A stretch of DNA of 64,000 nucleotides from contig JAVTVY010017218.1 in the NCBI GenBank assembly GCA_036873755.1, positions 1 to 64,000 on the forward strand, read 5' to 3'. Made by a program: the position numbers and the translations under genes. Below are positions 1-14,100 of the stretch, piece after piece. Source of the DNA: Hanleya hanleyi. Lineage: Eukaryota > Mollusca > Polyplacophora > Lepidopleurida > Hanleyidae. The notes below the pieces were generated by a model. The model searched no databases and had not been told where the DNA came from. It saw only the letters and a program-made list of their open reading frames with translations. Each line of letters begins with the position of its first letter. Positions within the stretch are counted from its first letter, which is position 1.

Positions 1-230
1 GTACATGATATTTGAGCCACAAGATCTAGAACAGGCCTCGCTACTACAACTATTGAACAGGAGTCACATAAAAAACATGATATTTGAGCCACAAGATCTA
101 GAACAAGCCTCACCAGCCACTGCTAGCAGGTGAGTCATATATAGAACATTATATTTAAGCCACAAGATCACTGTTAGCAGGTGAGTCACATATAGAACAT
201 TATATTTGAGAGAGAGAGAGAGAGAATTAA
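1..230. repeat. 71-bp tandem repeat, first block
   Basis: Degenerate units of about 71 bp with landmarks GTGAGTCACATA, GATATTTGAGCCACAAGATC and CACTGTTAGCAG. Some units are shortened to about 45 bp by loss of the segment after AAGATC. The block ends in a GA microsatellite (about 210-226). Confidence 0.85.
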
Positions 231-404
231 AGGTTCTACAAAATGGTCTCAAAATCTGCTACTTTTTTGTGCTAAATTGTTATAGAGGTGATTATATAGA
301 CTTGTTTGACATTTTTGTATGTTTTCAAACTTCCCAAGGTTGGAAATAGCAGCAGTAAAGTCCGACAATTTCATGCCCCTTTCAAAACGGCGAAAGCTGT
401 GACC

Positions 405-580
405 GCTTGACCTGTGACGTCACAACCTGATTACGATCTCGCTCAAATGCCTGTTTTGATGTCAAAATGTCAGCGACATCACGCTAGAACTCCCACAGTT
501 GGGTGAATCTTTCGTAACAACGCCCGACGTCATAGACTATGATGTTTAGGGCGCAATCGTAATCAGGTTGTGACGTCATG
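405..580. repeat. Inverted repeat with TGACGTCA-containing arms
   Basis: TGACGTCACAACCTGATTAC near 414 recurs in reverse complement near 557-580, with a loop of about 120 bp. It lies inside the insert that separates the two 71-bp blocks and may be the core of a small foldback element. Confidence 0.6.
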
Positions 581-734
581 CTCCAGAAGTCATGGCTCCA
601 ATACGTTTTCCCCCACATGTGTGCTATTCGTGTCCTAAAACCCACTTCGACGACATTATTCGAGAAAAAAATACTAATTTGTTGTAAGGAACACTACTGG
701 GTATGTTTTAATGCAAAGTAGTATAGAGTCATTT

Positions 735-785
735 GGTATAACCTTTAAGGTTTAATGTTGCCTTCAGCAATATTTCAGCTATATA
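735..785 (+). repeat. Dispersed repeat with TTCAGCAATATTTCAGC core
   Basis: A short copy of a dispersed sequence that also occurs near 41621-41690 and 60296-60345. There it follows a GA-rich microsatellite and AATTAAG(G/C)TTTAA. I associate this motif with molluscan genomes (recall, not searched). Confidence 0.6.
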
Positions 786-1680
786 GCGAAGCCACAACAT
801 CACTGTTAGCAGGTGAGTCATTTACAGAACATGATATTTGAGCCACAAGATCTTGAACAAGCCACACCGGCCACTGTTAGCAGCTGAGTCACATATAGAA
901 CATGATATTTAAGCCATAAGATCTTGAACAAGCCACACCGGCCACTGTTAATAGGTGAGTCATGTATAGAACATGATATTTGAGCCACAAGATCTTAATC
1001 AAGCCACACCAGCCACTGTTAGCAGGTGAGTTACATACAGAACATGATATTTGAGTCACAAGATCGCGAACAAGCCACACCAGTCACTGTTAGCAGGTGA
1101 GTCACATATAGAACATGATATTTAAGCCACAAGATCAGTGTTAGCTGATGAGTCACATACAAAACATGATATTTGAGCCACAAGATCTTGAACAAGCCAT
1201 GCCAGCCACTGTTAGTAGGTGAATTACATACAGAACATGATATTTGAGCCACAACATCTTGAACAAGCCACACCAGCAACTGTTAGCAGGTGAGTCAAAT
1301 ACAGAACATGATATTTGAGCCACAAGATTTGAAACAGGCCTAACTACCCCAGTTAGCAGGTGAGTTACTTACAAACATGATATTTGAGCCACAGGATCTG
1401 GAATGGCCTCACCAGCCACTGTTAGTAAGTGAGTCACATACAAAACTTGATATTTGAGCCACAAGATCTAGTTCGAACAGGCCTCACCAGCCACTGTTAG
1501 CAGGTGAGTCACATACCAAATTGAATATTTGAGCCACAAATCACTGTTAGCAGGTGTACAGAACTTGATATATCTAAACAGGCCTCACAAGTCACTCATT
1601 TTCTCGATGTACATTGGCTGAAGCAACTGTTAGTGGGTGAGTCACATACAGAACCTGATATTTGAGCCATACGATCTAAA
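785..1680. repeat. 71-bp tandem repeat, second block
   Basis: About 13 units of the same 71-bp minisatellite, with full-length and shortened units interspersed and increasing decay towards 1560-1680. The two blocks are separated by an unrelated insert (about 231-784). The repetitive small ORFs here are products of the repeat, not genes. Confidence 0.88.
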
Positions 1681-2071
1681 AGAGGCCTCACTAGTCTGTT
1701 ATCCAGTTCAATCAACCATATGTGCAGAGCTTCATTCATACATCATACTTACAGTGGCTCGAGGTTCAGAAATACATATATGTAATGGAGAATTTCTAAT
1801 TTTCTGCAAATATTCAAAAAATTTATAACATTTTTCTCAAAGCATGTAAGAAAAGTAGTTTGCAGTGAACATCTTTCTATGTGTCCGTCTCTCCATCTCC
1901 GCATAAAAGCATAATAATTGATCATAATATATTGAATTGGAGCTATCATTCAAATGCAAGTGAGATAATTAATCGTTGTTTCTACATAGAAAAGTGTAAT
2001 TGTCAAGATATGCTTCAAAACGATAAATATTGTCCACATTTTAACCCACTCGTCTTGGGCCTTTCACTCAG

Positions 2072-2186
2072 ATGTGGGATGATCTATATGGACCCGTTAC
2101 AGTTAGGATGGCAGCCATTGGTCACTTCCTGGATGGCCAATAAACTACCAGATAACCTGACCAAGGAACAGAGAAATATAATACAG
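2072..2186 (+). CDS. DNAH3: Dynein exon 1 of window: end of AAA2
   Basis: Reads [17 protein letters not shown] and on to [11 protein letters not shown]. This is the conserved (SR)CGMxY block after AAA2 sensor I. The acceptor is TTTCACTCAG and the donor GTGAGT. The exon starts with the third base of a split codon and ends in phase 0. It is the only exon left of the 16.3-kb intron that holds the nested transposons. Confidence 0.92.
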
Positions 2187-5100
2187 GTGAGTTCAACAAG
2201 ATTTTGTAGCAAAAATTTGCTTTCATGGTTATCACAAGTTTCTAAATTTATCTCTCTATGTGGATATATATGGACGGCTCATCAGAGTCCACCTGTTGTG
2301 TTGTCCATGTCTCGAGTGACAGGTAGCCAAAATATATATATATTTTTTTATGGCTGTTTCATTTTTGCACAGAAAATGCAGGAAACTGTCAATAGATTAA
2401 TTAATGCAATATTAATTAGACACAAATGAAACTAATCAGCCCTCCCATATACTGAACAATTCTTTCTTCATATTTATGCAATATTACAAAACAAAAAAGG
2501 AATATTATTATTTTGTATCATTAGTGTGTTCAGGCTACTGTTTAGAGGAGACGGGTAGAAATAATTCCAACATGCCACCTGCATTGGGTATATTTTTACC
2601 CCTCGGCCAACTTTGGCCTAGGGGTATTGTCGTCATCATGTACGGCTGTCCGTCCGTCCGTACGTCCGTCCGTCCGTTACCGCGATATCTACAGAACCGT
2701 TTCATGCATGGCAACCAAACTTGTTACATCTATTTATCTTCACGTAAATCAGAAGCCTATCGAAAATGAGTCATCTCGGACAATATTTTGCAGAGTTATG
2801 CCCCTTTTTACAAATAAAAATCCATTCATGTCGGGGGCAGCGCCTTTAATATTTCGTCGCACGAAACCCGAATCCTGAATAGAGGATTCGGGTTCGGCAT
2901 TTCTTTGAACTTTCTCTATGAATGGGAACCATTAACCAAGGTGAGAACGCCTGCCGTGTCTCACGGCGGGTGGTCCGTCTCGATGTGTACTGTAATTAAC
3001 AAACCCGAATCTATTAACTGGCCCGATTTTGTAGCTTCCTATAGTTTGGAAGAAAGTTATTAGCACTAGACAAAGAACTGAAACATACTTCTTTAGTTAG
3101 AGCTTAAATGAGCCGATTTCAAGTTGATTCTATTTTACGTTTATCGATAAATCCCGTATCGTCGTGCGCATGCATGTACGTGATTATACGCCTATAAAAC
3201 ATGGAAAATAGAACAGCTGTAACGTGTGCAGTGTTTCTGAACGATGGTGAACATTACTTGTTTGATCATCCATATACTTATATGCTCCTGAAAAAGCTAA
3301 ATGGAATGAAAAACAAATAGCCCAATAGCCCGTCACAGACGCCGACCTCAATCAAGGAAGGAACAATTTGTTTCATTGCTTAAATACTTGTCGGCTAACT
3401 GTCGAGCATAAATGCTTGAGTAATAATGATCATTTTGTTTGTTCCTTGAATAAATAATATAAGCCAAGTATATCATTGCAATTTTCCAGAGAATTGTATC
3501 CTGAAATTTGCCACAGCATAAAAGTGAATGTGTTACGCTGATTCGGTGATATAGGACTTAGGTAAAACGACATAACCCAACGCCATGCGCAGCTGTCAGG
3601 AGCGGATACCATATTGAAACAGGAGTCTGTTGCGCTTCATTAAATGTCGACTGTTATGTCCAACGCTAAAATTCACCATATCGGAAAGATGTAGAATTTC
3701 GAATAGATAACGGATACTATAAATTTGTGACCAAATCAGTACATCGCAGCGCGAAATAGGCCTACGTGCACATACGGTACGTATATTAAGTGATTATTAA
3801 ACCTGATCATGAAGAGATGCCCGATTCAAAATCCCGAATTGAGGATTCGGGTTCGGCATTTCTTTGAAATTTCTCTATGAATGGGAGCGATTAACCAAGG
3901 CGAGAAGGCCTATCGTGTCTCACCGCGGGTGGCCCGACTCGATGTGTACTGTAATGTGCAAACCCGAATCTATTATAACTGGCTCGATTTTGTAGCTTCA
4001 TCTGGGTGGAAATAAATTTATTATCACCACACATTCAACTGAAACATACTTCTTTGGTTAGGGTTTAAATGGGTTGATTTTAATTAGATTCTATTTTACG
4101 GTTATCAATAAATCCCGTAGTATACGTATCCGTTTGAATGCTGCAAAACTCTGCCAATATCTATCCGATTTTCTGAATAGAGGATTCGGGTTCGGCATTT
4201 CTTTGAAATTTTTTTTGAATGGGAGCGATTAACCAAGGTGAGAACGCCTGTCGTGTCTCACGGAAGGCGGCCCGACTAAGATGTACATGTATACCATAAT
4301 TCACATAATTCACAAACCCGAATCTATCAGTAACAGATACGCAAAAAGCTGTGGACACACGGCACACATGTAAATCTGAATATATTAATTTAAGAACGGA
4401 TGAAGATAAGGAAATGAGATGTATATTTTCATAATCCTATAAGACTCTGGATGAGAAATATATACTTGGATTCTAGTTCAAGGAAGCGACTTTGAAAAAT
4501 ATGAAAATTCCCGGCGAATCGACACCATTTTTTAAAGGGAATGTTTCGTCAGGATTTAAAAAGGAAAACTATACACGAACAGTGGTTTATCTTGGTAATT
4601 AAACATCTTCAAAGAATATGTGTTGATGTGTTGGTGTCTGAACTGTTTTATCCATAATTTTTTTTTCTTCTTTTTTTCTTTTTTTCTTTGAACCTCATAG
4701 GGATGCCTGTGTGTTTTATGCATGTAGAAGTCTCCACGTGAATTATTCGGGCCATAGGCCTATAAGAATACTATACTTGCGGGAAAGGAGGAAGTGCTGC
4801 CTTCAATACTAATAAACTGTATCTATCTTTGTAAAATATCTATCTTTTGTAAAAAAAATATCGTTGTATTGGTGTTTGACTGCCTAGCCTAAAGGCTATT
4901 TTTAAAGCAGCCCCCACAGGGCGGCTGCGTATGACTGGCGCCGCATGCATGGTGAAGTCTCCACTTGAATTAATCGGGCCGTACAGTGGCATGTCACTTA
5001 GCATCAAATATCTTCTAAAGAAATGGGTTGATGTTTTGGTCATTTTTGAATTGTTTTATTTCTAAGCGTATTTGTTTCACTGACAAATAAAGGAGACTCT

Positions 5101-8100
5101 CTCGTGGCGCCTACCTGGAATATGACGGAAGCTTCATGTCTCGGCGAGAAATAATTGGGCCAAGTCTTTCATCATGATTCAGTTGTAGGCCTGTATACGT
5201 TCCCTGAGTTACTCATTTGGCTGTCTAGTTTCCGAGATCAGTGTCGTGGTGTTGAGTCAAGGCCCACTGGTATGTTGATGGAGCCAAGATTCTGTTGGTT
5301 GATGGAGGCCAATCTCCATAAACTTACCTAGTCGCAGCTCCGTGAGCTGATGCAATTCAGATTGTAATTACAAAAAGGAATTTATAACAACTTGGCGTTG
5401 TACCTGTCTTCCTCTGTCATCTGTCGCTGCATGACCCTACCCACAATGATTATTACTTACCTTAATTAGTAGGCAGTAGTTAGATGAATGCATGCAGTTA
5501 ATCAAATAATTCCAGAAATTATAAACGCAGAAAAAGCTTGAACGCAATCCGCTATCCCATGCAGTAACATAATTTCGGAAGAAATTGTAAACTGGAGTTT
5601 GTTGTTTTAACTTTCATACCAAGAAACTAATATTTCAAAGACTTCAACAAAAAGATTTAAACAATAACAAACTCTATGTAACCAACAAACAGGACAAAGG
5701 CAAATATGAAGAACAAGTCACTGGAGTATCTGAAATAAAACAAAAACATGAACTTAGTTCAGCAATATTCCTAAATATTTACATAATACTAAAATGAAAA
5801 ATTGTCTAATGGGATAGGATCGGACAAACCTGAAGAGGACCGTTGTTGGTTCGGGTAAGCACGCTGACTTTGGAGAGAGCATTTTTCGTGAAGTCGCCAA
5901 AGATTTCTTTCCAAATTAAAGCATATAAAATTATGTTTTCAGATATAATATAAAGTTGATCATTGGTGGAAGAAACAAATATATCTCTCTGTAATCTGTG
6001 ATAACTTAGATCGGTCTTTGTTATTTTCAAGAAGTTGGAATTATTCAGTGTAATGATAAGTGATAACATATTATGCAAGCAGATGTACGGACAGTGGCAG
6101 ATAAATTTTATAAGTGTCGTGCACTATCGTTCATACAGACTCCAGATCCTAAATAATCAATTTGACCTGAATGCGTAATATTACTGAAACTGCTCGAGGA
6201 ACCTGAAGCCATTTCTATGACAATGAATTTAATTGCGCCTAGACGCGAATGGACGCGCCTGACAAAAATATACGTATTCGAATGTACATAGAGTCAATCA
6301 CCTCTTGCCTTTCCCATACGAAAAATGCTGTCAAAAAATCTAGACTTTTAATACTTCAAGTCTGAGGGTTCACAGTAAAATAAAATAAAAATATAAATAA
6401 ATAAATAAAACAAAGTCTTAAAATGCTGCCTTTTCGAGTGTCTTTTCCTACGTCAGTCCTCTCAAGGAAATACTGAGATAAGAAAATATTTTAACCAGGA
6501 CAAGGCATCTTTGTATTATTAATTTGAAAGCAATAACTGCATTTTTGTGTATAAGGCTGACTTGATTGGAGAGCTCTGCATGGATGCCCAGCGGGTGGCC
6601 CCTAAGAGGATTAACTTTTCACGCCACACCCACTTTCTGGTACCTTGCTAACGAGAATGTAACATAAAATTAAAGGAACTATCCCCGACATGTTTATGAT
6701 TTGTTATTGCATAATTTCAGAACCGTTCCATATACAAACATCATAACGTGATACAGTTGTTTTAGTCTGGGAGCTAAGCAAGGTTTAATTAACATGGAAG
6801 GTGCAAAAGGTTTGGGGTGCCGGGGGTGTAGTACTAGCCGGCCCTTACACAGAACGGCCATTCTTACGTTCCGCAGGTGGTGGGTGTGGTAGGGGGCGCC
6901 ACCAGAAACCCCCCAAAAGTTGGATTTAATTAACATGAGAGGTGCAAGTTCCATTTCTATGCCAAATGATTACGGACACCACACTTAATGCAAATCTGAA
7001 ACATAAGAATGGGATTTCTGGTGGAAAGATCACTTAAGAAAGACGCTAATTAGCACTAATTAAGGTTTTAATTAACATGAAAAGTGCAAGTATAAAACCA
7101 ACTCAGGAATGTACAGGGCAGTTGTCTGATTCAGAATCACTAACGTAAGAATGAATATTGTGGTGGAAAGTTCACTTAAGAAGAGGTCAAAGGTCACTAA
7201 TTAAGACCGAAACTAATTAAAACGGCTGTATCTCCTGACCTACATTATACAGCAAGTTGTAATTGGTGTCAAAATGAAGACGGAGTGAAGATGCACCACT
7301 GGAATAGAAAAAGTTTCAAGAATGTTACATTTAACTAGGTCAAATTAGGGGAAAACAGCTAAAAATGTACCCAATTCACCCCCGGGGCTAATTAGCGACT
7401 TAATCAACATGAAAGGTGCATGTATGAAACCAATGGGAATTTGTAGAGTGTGGCCACCTGAACATGAATCACCAACTTAAGAATGAAAATTGTGGTGGAA
7501 AGGTCACCTAAGATTAGGTCAAAGGTCATACCACGCCCAATGACCCCTAATTAACATATTAATTAACATGGAAGGTGCACGTTGAAAATCACATAGGAAT
7601 TGTCGAGTATGGTGCCCTGATTCAGAATCATCAACTTAAGAATGGAAATTGTGGTGGAAAGGTCACTTAAGAATATAATTCTGCAAGCTGGTATATACCA
7701 AACCCGTTAGCAATAGGTGAAGCCCAATCCTCTTGTAGCTCCCTGAAGTTAGAAATAGTCAGAGTGAGCATGGCATGAGGTATTACGCTGATTGGGCATA
7801 TCGTATCTGCTGTAAATGACGTTATACCTTGTCCGTCATCCTAACCTAGTCATCATCGAATTCTACATTCTCATCTGATGACGATAGATCCTCCTCTTCA
7901 TCTGAAGAGGACAGTTGGAGATCTTCGTCACTTTCCTCATCGGTAGCTTCCTCGTCTGGTACCAATGCCTCTGGCAGCTGGGGACCACTGAACCACTTAA
8001 TTTCGTACGACTCGTCGTGGAGTTCCCAACCATCATCTTCAGTAGGATGTTGCTGGATCTCTGTGAGATCCGCATTTGCCCACATTCTTGCAACAAAAGA

Positions 8101-11100
8101 CGCCCGTCGGATATGTTGGGAAATCTCCGCTTTACAGGGTGGAATCAACGTGGCATCGATGCCCTTTAATTTCTTCAGTGGGTCTTTGTTTGCCGACTTT
8201 GGCCCAAAGCTTTTCTCAAACACCTGGTGTCGATGTGCGTCCAAGGATAGAGCTGTCCCTCTTGCCTTCGCGCCATACATCCTTGCGATGAACGACATTA
8301 CAGCCTGGGTAGACTTCTCGCTAAGATTTCCCTTTGCCATTTCTGCATCTTGGCAGAAGTGTAGTCCGACCCTGTAAAGGAGTGGAAAGCTGGCAGGGCA
8401 TGGGAAAGTTCCTTTCCAATTGTCTTCCCAATGTCAGTTATGTTGATGTACCTCCTGTCGTTTCGTGATGTTGTACCAACATCCATCCATATGTTCGCTG
8501 GAATGTTCCAGGAATGATGGACCAGTATGACAGTCTACGACGCGTACCCTATTCCATCTATCAAAGAGAGTGAACGAGCAAATAGAGGTCTTGGTGAGAA
8601 GGAGAAGCGGGAGTATGTTATATGTGGTGCCGAGCAGAAGCGTCCGAAGAACATTGGTGACTGTCTACAATCAAGGTCATTCAAGGAGGAACTGCCGAAA
8701 TTTCTAGGAGAAGAATGGATGGCACCACACTATGCGAGAGTGATCAAGCGCAAGCATGTGTACCTCTCTTACCTTGGGGCATGCTTTCACTTCTTTGTCC
8801 AAGGAGACACAGTAGTTAGGGAAGTCGTTGATGACTTAAAGTCAAACCACGAAGAAGCGGACACCCTAATCTGTGCTCATATAAAAGCAATGGACGATGG
8901 TACTGTCCAAAATGTGGTCGTGAGGGCGTCCGACACAGATATTGCTGTCATACTGGTCCATCATTCCTGGAACATTCCAGCGAACATATGGATGGATGTT
9001 GGTACAACATCACGAAACGACAGGAGGTACATCAACATAACTGACATTGGGAAGACAATTGGAAAGGAACTTTCCCATGCCCTGCCAGCTTTCCACTCCT
9101 TTACAGGGTCGGACTACACTTCTGCCTTTGTCAGAAAGGGCAAGATACGCCCATTCAAGCAGCTGGAAAAGGACACTGACGCACAAACAGCATTTGCAGA
9201 AATGGCAAAGGGAAATCTTAGCGAGAAGTCTACCCAGGCTGTAATGTCGTTCACCGCAAGGATGTATGGCGCGAAGGCAAGAGGGACAGCTCTATCCTTG
9301 GACGCACATCGACACCAGGTGTTTGAGAAAAGCTTTGGGCCAAAGTCGGCAAACAAAGACCCACTGAAGAAATTAAAGGGCATCGATGCCACGTTGATTC
9401 CACCCTGTAAAGCGGAGATTTCCCAACATATCCGACGGGCGTCTTTTGTTGCAAGAATGTGGGCAAATGCGGATCTCACAGAGATCCAGCAACATCCTAC
9501 TGAAGATGATGGTTGGGAACTCCACGACGAGTCGTACGAAATTAAGTGGTTCAGTGGTCCCCAGCTGCCAGAGGCATTGGTACCAGACGAGGAAGCTACC
9601 GATGAGGAAAGTGACGAAGATCTCCAACTGTCCTCTTCAGATGAAGAGGAGGATCTATCGTCATCAGATGAGAATGTAGAATTCGATGATGACTAGGTTA
9701 GGATGACGGACAAGGTATAACGTCATTTACAGCAGAGACGATATGCCCAATCAGCGTAATACCTCGTGCCATGCTCACTCTGACTATTTCTAGTTTGTTG
9801 CCTAAGTCTTAAACCTGCTTTAATTAATGCCATTAATCCCTTATTAATTGCACAATCAAACGTAGAAAACGGAAGTTTAAAAGAAAAAGTTAACTCCCCT
9901 AGGAGAGAGTTGTCCGCCCCTAGGAGAGCTCTCCACTCAAATCCAGCGTGGTCACTATATAGGCGACTGTAGCCTCATTTCTCATCCTCTTTCTCTTGTT
10001 TGCTTCGACCAGTGCACATCTAGGGAAGTATTCTGAGGCAATTTTACAACATTGGTTGTTGTTGTCTCGCTGGTGTAATATCCTTTATCAAGTCTTGTTT
10101 TTGTTATTCATTCGGAACTTACTTACTGTATTATGTCTGAAGTTCCGACTGGTATTCCTTGTCGTACGTGCGGGAAAGATTTATCCCATTTAGACGCTCA
10201 TACAGCTTGCTTTTCTTGCAAAGATTTATGTTACCGGGCGTCTACGTGCGCGGAATGTGTATTATGGAGTCCGGCGGCCTGGAAGAATTATGCCCAGGCC
10301 CGCCGAGCTTTTCTGTTACATGCTTGTGATGACTCGTCTTTGTCGGAGATCGACAGACGGGTCTTAGAGATTTCTTTAGTTAATGATATGAAGTGTAATG
10401 AGGATCTTGACCGGGCTGGTCAAGATCCTCAGTCACCCGTGTCAGTTTGTATACCTCCGAGCGGGACCGTCCTACACGATGATAATTCCAGGCTGCTAGA
10501 CAGCTTGACCCGGTCAGGTGTTTCATTGTCTAGGATCGATTCAAATCCAGTCCCTTTGTTACGCTTAACAAAGGCCAGGTCGGTCAAGCCTGGCCAGTCT
10601 ATTGTTCCCGTCGAACAAAAGGAATCTTCACCCCAGGTTATTTCTCCCTTACCTATTGGTTCTCCACATGTACATGTTGGTAGGAAGAAATCAAAGAAAC
10701 GACGTAGAGTGTCAATTTCTCCTTTACGGGTTAAGACTAGACATAGTTTTCCTAATGCTGAAAAATCTATGGAAGCCTGTTCGGTTCTACCATTAAGTGT
10801 TCAGGTTGCGGGCTTACGAACATCAAGCCCCACATTTGTTGATTCTTCACATCGTCGTTCACATACTGCTACACGACATTCAGGTTCACATTACCATTCA
10901 CGTTCTCGTATACAACGCTCGGGTTCACCACCTCATCGTTTGGTTTCTCCTGTTCGTGATCCTGTTACCTCGGGTCGACGATCTCGTTCTCCGATCCGTA
11001 GTTCTCGTCCACCGGGGCATTTTGGTACTATTTTACGGCGTTCCCGTTCCCCGGTACGCCGTTCTCGTACGTCGACAGTTCATTCTCCTGATTCTGCTCA

Positions 11101-14100
11101 CCATTTGCCTGGGGTTTCGGCTCCCTCTGATCAAGATTACCATGTTCATTTTCAACGAGCCCCTGTCCTTGATCATTTGGTGGATTATGATTTGTCGTCT
11201 TGTTCTCCGTCTCCGGTTTCGTCGAGTGAGTCGGATGATTCGTCTTCCTCTCAGGTTAGTGTCAAGGATACGTCGACGATGGATCCTCTCCTGAATATGC
11301 AAGCGCTTTTAGCGTTGGTTCCGGATATGCCCGTTCCTTCGAAGGGTTCTTCTAGTGGTAAGTGCCGGACAGCTGCGGACTCTGCATTCGCGACTCCCAA
11401 GCCGGATGTTCCTCGTACATGTGCTCCGTCACCAGCATGGGCAGATTATTTAGACAAATTCGATCGTCAATTACAAGATGACAATAAATTTAAGAAGCCT
11501 AGTCTAGGGATCTCCTATCGTCTTCATGATAACGTGTTACCTGACAAACCGCCCAAGCGTGATCGAGATTTATCTCAGGTTTCTAAATCATCTAAGTCTA
11601 CTCCACTTGAAGTCAATACCAAAATTGTGGAGAATATTCAAGAGATGTTATTGGCAATCCAACGTGCTTCCTCTATCACTGATTGGTTTTTGTTGGCGAC
11701 TTCGCGGATTGCCTTGGACCCGGAGTTACGCCGGGACGATGGATCGACTTCTTTGTCTGCGGGTCGTGTTGCTTATTTGCGAGGTTTCATTGAAACCTTA
11801 GTGCAGGCTAATCATCGAGTTATTCAGGCCACTTCTTTTTCTTACGTTTCGCTTCTCCAAGCGCAACGCAATGCCTTACTTAAGGCCGTCAAGCCGGACG
11901 TTTCCTTTATGGTTAAGGACTTTCTGCTTCATCAACCATTAGCTTCCAGCGCCATTTTCAACAATTCTATTGAGTCTGTTGTACCCATCATCCGCGAGGA
12001 ACGTACTGCGCGTTTGATTGGGGCTGTTGCTCGAGGTGGTTCGTCGGATCGTCGCTCGAAGCGGGGTCGTAACTCCTCTTCCACCCAACAAGATGGCGGC
12101 GCTCGGGGGAGGTTTCGGGGTATTGACAAACCTCCACGCCGAGGGCGCCGTTCCTTTCGTGGTAAACCAACCAAGAGGGGTGGTCGTTCCAGTAAATGAC
12201 TATCGAGTTCCCGGATCAGAGCAAGCCGAAATTTTGCAGCCTCCTCTTTTCCAGTCGTTCAATCATCATGTTGTGGGCGGCCGCCTTCAATACTTCATAG
12301 ACAATTGGCGCCTCATCACCGACGACACCTGGATTTTGAGGGTTTTGGAGCGCGGCTTCCTGTTCACTTTTCGTTCCCTTCCCAAGCTTATCGTTTGGCC
12401 ACGCCCATCCCGCCTTCCAGTCTCTGCGAGTCACGTCCAGTCTCTTCTGTCGTCAGTCAACACGCTCATCGAGAAGGGAGCGGTCAGAGAATTACCGCCG
12501 ACAGAGGACAGTTTTGGGTTCTACAGCCACGTGTTTCTGGTTCCCAAGAAAGACTCGCCCCAGATGCGGATGGTGATCGATCTAAAAGTGTTAAACAAGT
12601 TTCATCTCGCCCCCCCCCCTCACTTCAAGATGCCGACTGTTTCATCGATTCGGGCCCGTGTACATCTTCGGGATTGGCTGGCCTCAGTCGATTTACAGGA
12701 CGCGTATCTTCATGTACCAATTCATCCTCGTCATCGTCGTTACCTCCGCTTCGTTGTCAACGAACGCCGTTTCGAATGGCAGGTTCTTCCATTCGGGGTC
12801 AACATAGCACCTTGGCTGTTTACCCGCATTACCTCACCGGTCATGGCTTTTCTACACCTGCGGGGTATTCAGATAGAGGTTTATATAGACGACATCCTCC
12901 TATGGGCAGCGGACGAGTCCCGTCTCAACATGCAAGTCCAGTTCACACTTCTGGTCTTACGTCATCTAGGATTCATCCCTCATCCTCTCAAGTCAGAGTT
13001 GGTCCCGGCTCAAGTTCGCCGTTACATCGGCGCAGTGTTCGATACTCATCATCAACTGGTATATCCTCCGGAAGATCGTTGGGACAAAATTCAGCTGTTA
13101 ACCCGAAAGTTTTTGTCATCGACGTCACGGACACGTCAGCAGTGGCAAAGTTTGGTAGGTTTGCTCACTTCCACTCAGGACCTAACTCATTACGGCCGAC
13201 TACAGGTGCGTCCACTACAGTATCATCTGTATCCTTACCTACAGACACCTTCCATCAATCCAGCGGTGCCGGTATTGACGTCTCTTCATCCATATCTGAT
13301 TTGGTGGCAATCCCGGCTCAACGTCATGCAGGGCGTTCCATTCCGTTTTCCGGCTCCGAGTCATCATCTGTACACCGATGCGTCCGAGACCGGTTGGGGT
13401 GCCCATCTGGACGAATTAGTAGTATCCGGCAGATGGTCAACGTTGGATGCCAGTCTTCACATCAACCTTCTGGAGATGAAGGCAGTCATTCTGGCGGTGC
13501 AACATTGGAGTCATCGTCTCATGTACTCATCTCTTCTCATTGCGACGGACAATTCCACAGTGATTGCTCACATCAACAAGTTGGGAACAACACGCTCGCT
13601 TCCAATGTTTCGCCTGGTGTGGGATCTCTACGAGTGGACTCGTTGTCATCACATTCATCTTCACGCCCGCCATGTTCCGGGCCGGCTCAATGTCTTAGCG
13701 GACAGCTTGTCGCGTCCGGACACCGTTCTTCAGACCGAGTGGCAACTTCATCCGGAGGTGTTCCAGCAGATCTCCGACATCTGGGAGTCGCCGCTGATCG
13801 ATCTGTTTGCTACGAGAAACAACGCCCAATTGACCTTGTTTGTCAGTCCGATTCGGGATCCTCAAGCCTTCGACATCGACGCCCTGTCAATCAATTGGGA
13901 CAACTTCCTGGCTTATGCATTCCCGCCGATCGCCCTAATCCTGGAAGTACTTCAGAAGATTACCCGTCACGACTGCATCATTCTTCTCGTAGTCCCGTGG
14001 TGGCCTCGGCGACAGTGGTTTCCGGTATTGCTCCCGCTTCTCACCGCCCCGCCACGTCGTTTGCCAGTGTGGCCCGACCTGTTACGTCAACCGCACGGGA

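Noticed and set aside
7846..8340. Independent minus-strand gene of 164 codons
   Set aside because: It is the inverted copy of the C-terminus of the 8527-9696 frame and is frame-shifted relative to its upstream part.
9114..9627. Antisense frames opposite the foldback ORF
   Set aside because: Shadows of the coding strand with biased composition; no independent motifs.
12305..13948. N-terminal 548 codons of the recombinase frame
   Set aside because: Overlaps the well-supported RT/RNase H frame and shows no recognisable domain; only the part from about 13949 is called.
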